From Clostridia bacterium (GTDB lineage Bacteria; Bacillota; Clostridia; Oscillospirales; QAKW01), in the NCBI GenBank assembly GCA_017442025.1, contig JAFSBD010000073.1, positions 1 to 6,143 on the forward strand: 6,143 nucleotides of DNA. Direction: 5' to 3'. A program made the position numbers and the translations under genes. Within the stretch, counting starts at the first letter, position 1, and the number at the start of each line of letters is the position of its first letter. Under the pieces are notes generated by a model. It did not search any database. It saw only the letters and a list, made by a program, of their open reading frames with translations, and was not told the origin of the DNA. Positions 1-5,070 of this stretch are shown here, piece after piece.

Positions 1-705
1 CTCGGCGGGAGCGCTACCAACGATCTGGGGCTGGGGATGCTTTCGGCCCTCGGTTGGGAGTTTATGGATCAAAGCGGCGATGCGGTAGACCCCTGCGGCG
101 GAGCGATGGAGGCGATCGCGAAGATCCTTCCGCCTATTGATCCCATTTATCAAAATGTTGAATTTATTGCCATGTGCGATGTGAAGAACCCCTTGCTGGG
201 CGCGGCAGGGTGCGCCGCCGTTTATGCGCCCCAAAAGGGCGCAAGCCCTGCCGATGTTGCGCGGCTGGAGGCGGGCGCAAAAAATATTGCCGCCCTTTGG
301 GGCAAAGATCCCGATTCGGAAGGGGCCGGTGCCGCGGGCGGGCTGGGCTATGCCTGCCTTCATTTTCTGGGCGGGGTTTTGCGCCCGGGGATCGAAGAAA
401 TTTTGCGGTTATACCGCTTTGAGGAATTATTAAAAGATTGCAACCTGCTGATTTCGGGCGAGGGCTGCTTTGATGGGCAGTCGGCCATGGGAAAGGCGGT
501 TGGTGCATTGATCGCAAAGGCCGCGCCGGTTCCGGCGGTGGTTTTTGCGGGGATGGTCAAGCCTTTTGATAAGGGGCTTTATCCCAACTTAAAAGAAATT
601 TATGCCATCAGCGAGGGGCTGCCTTTGGAGGTGGCGCTTCGCACCGCGAAAGAAAACCTGAGGAGATGTTTTAATGATAGCCAATTACCATACCCATACA
701 TTTAG
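1..705 (+). CDS. Glycerate kinase, GarK/GlxK type (5'-truncated by window edge)
   Basis: This is the C-terminal 234 residues of a glycerate kinase, a cytoplasmic enzyme that phosphorylates D-glycerate with ATP. Characterised members of the GarK/GlxK family form 2-phosphoglycerate. The frame is open from base 1, so the start lies upstream. Family members are about 375-385 aa, so roughly 140 residues are missing. Visible family motifs, numbered from the first visible residue, are GGSATND at 2-8, CDVKNPLLG at 59-67, PQKG at 77-80, the glycine-rich EGAGAAGGLG at 107-116 and GEGCFDGQS with a following GK at 153-165. The last residues (CFNDSQLPYPYI) do not look like the usual family tail and are encoded by the 32-nt overlap with the next gene. 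It is the first visible gene of a + strand operon. The family assignment is secure. Physiological use (glycerate, serine or sugar-acid catabolism) cannot be told from this context. Confidence 0.93.
   Translation, partial: LGGSATNDLGLGMLSALGWEFMDQSGDAVDPCGGAMEAIAKILPPIDPIYQNVEFIAMCDVKNPLLGAAGCAAVYAPQKGASPADVARLEAGAKNIAALWGKDPDSEGAGAAGGLGYACLHFLGGVLRPGIEEILRLYRFEELLKDCNLLISGEGCFDGQSAMGKAVGALIAKAAPVPAVVFAGMVKPFDKGLYPNLKEIYAISEGLPLEVALRTAKENLRRCFNDSQLPYPYI
660..666 (+). promoter_or_regulatory. Ribosome binding site inside the glycerate kinase gene
   Basis: GAGGAGA lies 7 nt before the ATG at 674 and within the upstream coding region. It supports that ATG as the start of the PHP phosphatase despite the 32-nt overlap with glycerate kinase. 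Confidence 0.75.
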
Positions 706-1462
706 ATGCCATCACGCCTATGGCGAAGAATGGGAATATGTTGAAAACGCCATTGAGGGCGGGCTGAAGATTTTGGGTTTTACCGACCATTCCCCGCAAA
801 TTTTCCCCGATGGATATGTTTCCCCCATTCGGATGTTGCCCGAAGAATTGGATGATTATATCCGCTCGATCGATGCGCTGAAGCAAAAATATGAAGGCAA
901 GATTGAGATTCATTGCGGCCTGGAAGCGGAATATTATCCCGCACTATTTCCGCAACTGATGGATTTTTTGCAGGAGCATGAGGGAGTAGAGTATCTTATC
1001 CTGGGCCAGCACTTTGCCGATAACGAATATGAGGAATATCACCAATATGCCCGCTCCTGGGAAGGGGATCAGGAACATAAATTGGCGAAATATGTCGATC
1101 AGGTGATCGCGGGGATGGAAACGGGCAAGTTTCTTTATCTGGCCCATCCCGACGTCTGCCTTTTCGAAGGGGATCTGCCCATCTACCGCAAGCATATGCG
1201 CAGGCTCTGCCAAGCGGCCAACGCCTGCGATCTGCCCATCGAGATCAATGCCCAGGGCACGCGGTTTACAGGCAATTATCCTTACCTGCCCTTCTGGGAA
1301 TTGGCGGCAGAAGAAGGGTGCGTTGCGGTCTATGGCAGCGATGCCCACCGCCCGCATTTTACCTGCAATGCAGAGGCAAACGCCCAATTGGAGGCGGTGG
1401 CCAAGGCCTGCGGGATCAGGATTTTAGATACTTTGGAGATCAAAAAGGAGAATGGAAAATGA
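674..1462 (+). CDS. PHP-domain histidinol-phosphatase family phosphoesterase
   Basis: This 262-aa cytoplasmic metal-dependent phosphoesterase belongs to the PHP superfamily and is closest in layout to Bacillus HisJ-type histidinol-phosphatases, which hydrolyse L-histidinol phosphate in histidine synthesis and are about 270 aa. All PHP metal-ligand motifs are visible in order: HTHT at 6-9, TDHS at 37-40, GLE at 82-84, GQH at 111-113, AHPD at 157-160, an E190 in IEIN, and GSDAH at 221-225. These would hold a multinuclear metal centre. The start at 674 has a well-placed GAGGAGA and the protein begins directly at the first metal motif (IANYHTHT), as in relatives. No other his gene is visible, so the substrate may be histidinol phosphate or another phosphomonoester. 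It overlaps mtnN by 4 nt (ATGA), which suggests translational coupling. Confidence 0.88.
   Translation: MIANYHTHTFRCHHAYGEEWEYVENAIEGGLKILGFTDHSPQIFPDGYVSPIRMLPEELDDYIRSIDALKQKYEGKIEIHCGLEAEYYPALFPQLMDFLQEHEGVEYLILGQHFADNEYEEYHQYARSWEGDQEHKLAKYVDQVIAGMETGKFLYLAHPDVCLFEGDLPIYRKHMRRLCQAANACDLPIEINAQGTRFTGNYPYLPFWELAAEEGCVAVYGSDAHRPHFTCNAEANAQLEAVAKACGIRILDTLEIKKENGK
1442..1450 (+). promoter_or_regulatory. Ribosome binding site that fixes the mtnN start
   Basis: AAAAAGGAG lies 8 nt before the ATG at 1459. The mtnN frame stays open upstream to 1318, but this site, and the N-terminal IGIIGAM motif of the family starting right after the ATG, show that 1459 is the true start. Confidence 0.8.
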
Positions 1463-2145
1463 TCGGAATTATCGGAGCAATGGCATCGGAGACCGCCGCC
1501 ATCATCCGCGAGATGGAGCGGGCGGAAACGAAGGAGATCAGCGGTGTTAAATTCGTTCGCGGCGTTTGGGGCGGCAAGGATGTTGTTGTTGCCACCTCAG
1601 GGGTGGGTAAGGTTTTTGCCGCCCTTTGCGCTGAGGCAATGATCCTGGCCTATCAGCCGGAATGGATCGTTAATACCGGCGTGGGCGGTGCGCTGGATCT
1701 GCGGCTGGGGATCTTGGATGTTGTTATCGCCGAAGAAGTTGTTCAGCATGATATGGATACCTCGCCGCTGGGTGATCCTCCCGGAATGCTCTCCGGCATC
1801 AATAAGATCACCCTCCCTGCCGACCCCAATCTTTGCAATGCCTTTGAGAGGGCGGCGGCCTCCTTGGGCGTGCAGGCCCATCGGGGCGTGGTTGCCTCGG
1901 GGGATCAGTTTATCGCTGAGCAGGAGAAAAAGAACCTGATCCGCAATCGGTTCTCCGCCGCTTGCTGCGAGATGGAGGGCGCGGCGATCGGGCATGTCTG
2001 CTATGTCAATAAGGTCCCCTTCGCGGTGCTTCGCACCATCTCCGACGGTGCATCGGAGGAAGCCTCTATGGACTTTCCTGTTTTCGCCAAAAAAGCGGCC
2101 AAGCAGAGTGTAAAAATACTCAAAGAAGCATTGATGCAACTATAA
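1459..2145 (+). CDS. mtnN: 5'-methylthioadenosine/S-adenosylhomocysteine nucleosidase
   Basis: This 228-aa cytoplasmic hydrolase removes adenine from 5'-methylthioadenosine and S-adenosylhomocysteine (also 5'-deoxyadenosine in characterised homologues). It recycles inhibitory by-products of S-adenosylmethionine use and feeds methionine salvage or, through LuxS, homocysteine regeneration. The length matches the family (about 230 aa). The N-terminus IGIIGAM followed by E11 aligns with catalytic Glu12 of the E. coli enzyme. NTGVGGAL is at 72-79, SGDQF at 147-151, the purine/ribose-binding EMEG at 171-174, and ISDG at 194-197 supplies Asp196, equivalent to E. coli Asp197. The start is chosen from the AAAAAGGAG site and the motif position. 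It shares ATGA with the upstream phosphatase stop, and a strong terminator begins one base after its stop, so it is the last gene of the operon. Confidence 0.95.
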   Translation: MIGIIGAMASETAAIIREMERAETKEISGVKFVRGVWGGKDVVVATSGVGKVFAALCAEAMILAYQPEWIVNTGVGGALDLRLGILDVVIAEEVVQHDMDTSPLGDPPGMLSGINKITLPADPNLCNAFERAAASLGVQAHRGVVASGDQFIAEQEKKNLIRNRFSAACCEMEGAAIGHVCYVNKVPFAVLRTISDGASEEASMDFPVFAKKAAKQSVKILKEALMQL

Positions 2146-2146
2146 G

Positions 2147-2183
2147 AAAAATTCCGTAATGCCTTGCATTACGGAATTTTTTT
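2147..2183. terminator. Bidirectional intrinsic terminator between convergent genes
   Basis: A perfect 16-bp inverted repeat (arms 2147-2162 and 2166-2181, loop CTT) begins with five A and ends in a run of seven T (2177-2183). It therefore reads as a hairpin plus U-tract on both strands. It starts 1 nt after the mtnN stop and its T-run runs into the TAA stop (2182-2184, minus strand) of the FAD oxidoreductase. It should end both transcripts. Confidence 0.92.
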
Positions 2184-3702
2184 ATCCATTATTTTCTTCC
2201 AAAATGGCCAGAGCGCAACGAATGCCGTCTACCGCCGAGCTCATGATCCCGCCCGCGTAGCCTGCCCCTTCTCCGCAGGGGTAAAGCCCACCGATGGGAC
2301 TTTGGAGCGTTGCGCGATCCCGCAGGATGGTGATGGGGGAGGAACTGCGGGTCTCAGGGGCGGTCAAGAGCGCATCGGGTAGGGCAAAGCCATGCAACCG
2401 CCGATCAAAAACGGGAATGGCCTCTTCCATCGCTTGGGTGATGAAGGCGGGGAAGAGCTGATGGAGATCGCAGGGAGCAGCCCCCGGCCGATAGGTGGGC
2501 AAAACCTCCCCGAAAGAGGCGGTGGGGCGGTGGGCCAAAAAATCTCCCAACCGCTGGGCAGGGGCGCGGTAGTTCCCGCCTGCCATGGCAAAGGCGGACT
2601 GCTCTAATTTGCGCTGGAAATACATTCCCGCTAAGGGATGGTCGGTGCCGTAGTCGGCAGGAGTGATGCCTACCAGAAGGGCACTGTTGGCATTCTGACC
2701 GTCGCGGGCATGGTAGCTCATGCCGTTGGTGACAACGCCACCCTCCTCGCTGGCGGCGGCGATCACCTCCCCGCCGGGGCACATGCAAAAGGTATAGACC
2801 CCTCTGCCTTCGGGGGTATGCCAGGAAAGCTTATAATCCGCCGCGCCCAGATGGCGGGCGGAATTGCCGTATTGAGCCTGATTGATCAAAGGCTGGGGGT
2901 GCTCGATTCGCGCCCCTACCGAAAAGGCTTTGGCCTCTAAAGGAACGCCCTTTTCCAAAAGCATCTCAAAGGTGTCCCGCGCGCTATGGCCGATAGCCAA
3001 GATAACATGGTCGGTAGGATAAAATTCCTTTCCGACCACGCCTGCGATCTTCCCACCCTCGATGCAAATTTCCGAAACCGTTTCGCCAAAGCGGATCTCT
3101 CCGCCTAAGGAAAGGATCTCCGCGCGCATATTTTTGATCACGGTGCGTAAAAGGTCGGTGCCGATATGAGGCTTGGCCTCATAAAGGATCTCTTGGGGCG
3201 CGCCGTGGGCGGCAAAGACCTCCAGCACTTCGCGGCATAAAGGGTTATGGATGCCGGTGGTCAGCTTACCGTCGGAAAAGGTGCCGGCCCCGCCCTCCCC
3301 AAACTGCACATTGGAGCAAGGATCTAAAACCCCTGCTTGCTGAAAGTTTTGGATATCCTTTACTCGCTCCTCAATGGACTTGCCCCGCTCCAAAAGGAAG
3401 GGTCTTGCCCCCGCGCGGGCGAGAACCAACGCCGCAAACAGCCCCGCAGGCCCACACCCGACAACAATAGGGCGTTGCTTCAGGTTGGATTTGGGGATTC
3501 GGAGCGGCTCCCTTTCGGCAAAGGGCTGATCAGGGGCGACCGCTTCTAAGGTATAGCAATAGCATACCGGCTGTTTGCGGGCGTCGATGGCGCGCCGAAC
3601 CAAACGCCAGCGGGCGTTTGGGATGCCGGATGCTTTTTCGATTTTTTTCTGCAACTGGGCGGGGGAATGATCCACCGGCAGTCGGATATCGTTGATGATC
3701 AT
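2182..3702 (-). CDS. FAD-dependent oxidoreductase, COG2509-like, substrate unknown
   Basis: This 506-aa cytoplasmic flavoprotein belongs to the uncharacterised FAD-dependent dehydrogenase group (COG2509 type). Residues 1-75 form the N-terminal domain common to this group, with basic stretches and no Rossmann motif. The dinucleotide-binding fold follows: PIVVGCGPAG at 78-87 and the adenosine-ribose acidic residue in LLERG (E105). The family block NVQFGEGGAGTFSDGKL lies at 131-147, a second FAD-contact motif AIGHSARDT at 236-244, CMCPGG at 306-311, and the C-terminal flavin-binding PCGEGAGYAGG at 475-485. No membrane segment or signal peptide is visible. The start has AGAGGA 4 nt upstream on the minus strand and a consensus promoter just beyond. 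The gene stands alone, convergent with mtnN and divergent from the AbrB gene, so neighbours give no hint of its substrate. The family call is firm; the reaction is not known to me. Confidence 0.9.
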   Translation of the reverse strand: MIINDIRLPVDHSPAQLQKKIEKASGIPNARWRLVRRAIDARKQPVCYCYTLEAVAPDQPFAEREPLRIPKSNLKQRPIVVGCGPAGLFAALVLARAGARPFLLERGKSIEERVKDIQNFQQAGVLDPCSNVQFGEGGAGTFSDGKLTTGIHNPLCREVLEVFAAHGAPQEILYEAKPHIGTDLLRTVIKNMRAEILSLGGEIRFGETVSEICIEGGKIAGVVGKEFYPTDHVILAIGHSARDTFEMLLEKGVPLEAKAFSVGARIEHPQPLINQAQYGNSARHLGAADYKLSWHTPEGRGVYTFCMCPGGEVIAAASEEGGVVTNGMSYHARDGQNANSALLVGITPADYGTDHPLAGMYFQRKLEQSAFAMAGGNYRAPAQRLGDFLAHRPTASFGEVLPTYRPGAAPCDLHQLFPAFITQAMEEAIPVFDRRLHGFALPDALLTAPETRSSSPITILRDRATLQSPIGGLYPCGEGAGYAGGIMSSAVDGIRCALAILEENNG

Positions 3703-3732
3703 AGTTTCCTCTGTTCTTTTCTTGATGTTTTT

Positions 3733-3761
3733 ATTATATTATGTTATTATTTTACAGTCAA
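3733..3761 (-). promoter_or_regulatory. Sigma-A-type promoter for the FAD oxidoreductase
   Basis: On the minus strand, TTGACT (3761-3756) and a perfect TATAAT (3738-3733) are separated by 17 nt. The predicted start of transcription is near 3726, leaving a leader of about 25 nt that contains AGAGGA (3712-3707) before the ATG at 3702. This is one of the best consensus matches in the window. Confidence 0.8.
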
Positions 3762-3765
3762 GTGG

Positions 3766-3794
3766 TTGCATTTCGACAATATTTATGCTATCAT
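3766..3794 (+). promoter_or_regulatory. Sigma-A-type promoter for the AbrB-transporter unit
   Basis: TTGCAT (3766-3771) and TATCAT (3789-3794) are separated by 17 nt, giving a predicted start near 3801 and a leader of about 40 nt. A second -10-like TATACT at 3798-3803 is possible with TCGACA (3773-3778) at a less favourable 19-nt spacing. The -35 box lies 4 bp from the -35 of the divergent FAD oxidoreductase promoter. Confidence 0.68.
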
Positions 3795-3821
3795 AGTTAT
3801 ACTTTTCCTACAAGTATGACT
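3795..3821. promoter_or_regulatory. Candidate operator: 10-bp inverted repeat at the predicted start of transcription
   Basis: AGTTATACTT (3795-3804) and AAGTATGACT (3812-3821) form an inverted repeat with nine of ten positions matched and a 7-nt spacer. It begins immediately after the -10 box and spans the predicted +1, so as DNA it could bind a repressor dimer. The adjacent gene encodes an AbrB-type DNA-binding protein, which makes autoregulation plausible but unproven. A T-run (3821-3826) follows. However, most of the left arm would precede the predicted transcript start, so an RNA attenuator is less likely. Confidence 0.45.
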
Positions 3822-3841
3822 TTTTTAAGAGGTGAAGTTTT

Positions 3842-4075
3842 ATGGCAAAGGGAAAGCATCTATACGGCCTTCCAAAAGGCAAGCACGTTTTCGGCACCGT
3901 TAAGGTGGGGGAAAAGGGCCAGATCGTTATCCCAAAAGAAGCGCGCACCCTTTTCGGCATTCAGCCGGGGGATACGCTCTTGATTTTAGGGGACGATGCC
4001 AGCGGAATCCTGATCTCCCGCCCCGAGGTTGTTCAGCAAGCGGCGAAAGAAATCTTTAAATCGATGGAGGAATAA
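3842..4075 (+). CDS. AbrB/MazE/SpoVT-family DNA-binding regulator
   Basis: This 77-aa protein carries one SpoVT/AbrB swapped-hairpin DNA-binding domain at about residues 18-58. The core GTVKVGEKGQIVIPKEAR at 18-35 is followed by FGIQPGD at 38-44 and the strands LLILG (46-50) and GILISR (55-60). Members dimerise through this fold and bind DNA as transition-state or local regulators; MazE-type antitoxins share it. The C-terminal 17 residues (PEVVQQAAKEIFKSMEE) look helical. The N-terminus carries KGKHLYG (3-9) and KGKHVFG (12-18), a near repeat 9 residues apart. The start has AGAGGTGA (3828-3835) at good spacing. The gene is followed after 3 nt by a transporter rather than a MazF toxin, so a transcriptional role in controlling that pair is the best inference. 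Confidence 0.9.
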   Translation: MAKGKHLYGLPKGKHVFGTVKVGEKGQIVIPKEARTLFGIQPGDTLLILGDDASGILISRPEVVQQAAKEIFKSMEE

Positions 4076-4078
4076 AAA

Positions 4079-4993
4079 ATGACATGGTTTTGGCTGGCGT
4101 TGATAACGCTTTTGTTTTGGAGCGGCTCGGATCTTTTTTCCAAGATCGGCTGCCGCGATGCAAAGGATAAATACAGCCATCTGAAGATGGTGATGGCGGT
4201 AGGCGTTGTTATGGGTCTGCATGCTGCCTATGAGATCTTTATCGGCCAAGTGGAGATCAGCTGGCAGATCATGCTGACCTACCTGCCGGTATCGGCACTC
4301 TATATCCTTTCCATGGCGATGGGCTATTTGGGGCTGCGGTATATCGAGCTTTCCGTTTCTTCGCCCATCTGCAATTCCAGCGGCGCGTTGGTAGCAATTA
4401 TGTGCCTTATCACCGGCGATATTGCCGGCGGAGTTACCGGCTGGGCATTGGCGGCGGTAGGCTTGATCTGCGCGGGCGTTATCGGCCTTGGCGTCGTGGA
4501 AGCACGGGAAGATCCCGAGTTGCGGGCCGCCCGTCAGGAAAAATCCAACTATAAATATTCCAAATCCTGGCTGGCCATCTGCCTGCCGGTTGCTTATTGC
4601 ATTTTGGATGCGGCGGGCACCTTTGCCGATAGCCTTGTCTTGGAAAAGCTCAATGAGGATTCGGCCAATGTGGCTTATGAGCTGACCTTCCTGGCGGTTG
4701 GCCTGGTCTGCTTCATCTATGTTGTTTTGATCAAGCGGGATCGCCTGATCCCCAAGATGGAAGGCCCCAAATATGTCGGTGCAGTCTGCGAGACCATCGG
4801 CCAGTTTGCCTATATTTATGCTATCGCCGATGAGGATCACCTGATGTATTCCGCGCCCATCATTTCCGCCTATTGCGTGGCCAGCGTGGTCTGGAGCCGC
4901 CTCTTCCTGAAGGAGCGTCTTTCCTGGAAGCATTATACCTGCATTGCCCTGGTAGTGGTCGGTATTGTTGTTTTGGGCGTGTTTGATATTTGA
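4079..4993 (+). CDS. EamA/DMT-superfamily membrane transporter
   Basis: This 304-aa polytopic membrane protein has ten hydrophobic segments at about 2-21, 36-56, 63-86, 93-113, 119-140, 163-184, 197-218, 229-250, 255-275 and 284-302. That is the two-times-five-helix layout of drug/metabolite transporters. The first repeat ends before a charged loop (about 141-162, EAREDPELRAARQEKSNYKY). The end of the second repeat shows the family signature LKERLSWKHY at 277-286 followed by a hydrophobic last helix. DMT proteins export or import small metabolites; the substrate cannot be read from sequence. GGAGG (4066-4070) inside the end of the AbrB gene lies 8 nt before the ATG, so the two genes are likely co-transcribed and translationally coupled. 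No hairpin terminator is visible after the stop. Confidence 0.88.
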   Translation: MTWFWLALITLLFWSGSDLFSKIGCRDAKDKYSHLKMVMAVGVVMGLHAAYEIFIGQVEISWQIMLTYLPVSALYILSMAMGYLGLRYIELSVSSPICNSSGALVAIMCLITGDIAGGVTGWALAAVGLICAGVIGLGVVEAREDPELRAARQEKSNYKYSKSWLAICLPVAYCILDAAGTFADSLVLEKLNEDSANVAYELTFLAVGLVCFIYVVLIKRDRLIPKMEGPKYVGAVCETIGQFAYIYAIADEDHLMYSAPIISAYCVASVVWSRLFLKERLSWKHYTCIALVVVGIVVLGVFDI

Positions 4994-5010
4994 TTTGAGC
5001 AAAAAAGTGA

Positions 5011-5038
5011 TTGTTTTTCCAAAAATTTATGGTATAAT
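5011..5038 (+). promoter_or_regulatory. Extended -10 promoter for the EEP lipoprotein
   Basis: TTGTTT (5011-5016) and a perfect TATAAT (5033-5038) are spaced by 16 nt, and TG at 5030-5031 gives an extended -10 (TGGTATAAT). The predicted start is near 5045. AAGGAG (5058-5063) lies 7 nt before the ATG at 5071. The lipoprotein gene therefore has its own promoter, although readthrough from the transporter is also possible. Confidence 0.78.
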
Positions 5039-5070
5039 GGGAAGGTAAATAAATTTTAAGGAGAAGAACA

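Noticed and set aside
1318..1458. Upstream extension of the mtnN frame
   Set aside because: It would overlap the phosphatase by over 140 nt, has no ribosome binding site, and the family N-terminus begins at the ATG at 1459.
3795..3826. RNA attenuator (hairpin followed by six T) in the AbrB leader
   Set aside because: With the best promoter fit, transcription starts near 3801, so most of the left arm would not be in the RNA; the stem is also AT-rich and weak.
4413..4428. CCGGC-GATATT-GCCGG inverted repeat in the transporter gene
   Set aside because: It is short, lies in codons for a glycine-rich loop (TGDIAGG), and has no T-run or promoter context; likely chance.
3842..4993. Toxin-antitoxin module (MazE-like antitoxin)
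   Set aside because: The neighbouring gene is a ten-helix membrane transporter, not a small MazF or PIN-type toxin.
3986..5002. 338-aa open frame on the minus strand opposite the transporter
   Set aside because: Its product is rich in Gln, His, Asn and Asp with no domain motif, as expected for the antisense of a hydrophobic transporter; the plus frame has an RBS, ten helices and the EamA signature.
4994..5032. Possible terminator after the transporter (A-run and T-run)
   Set aside because: The A and T stretches can pair only as a weak A-T stem without a GC core, and the region is better read as the -35/-10 spacer of the next promoter.
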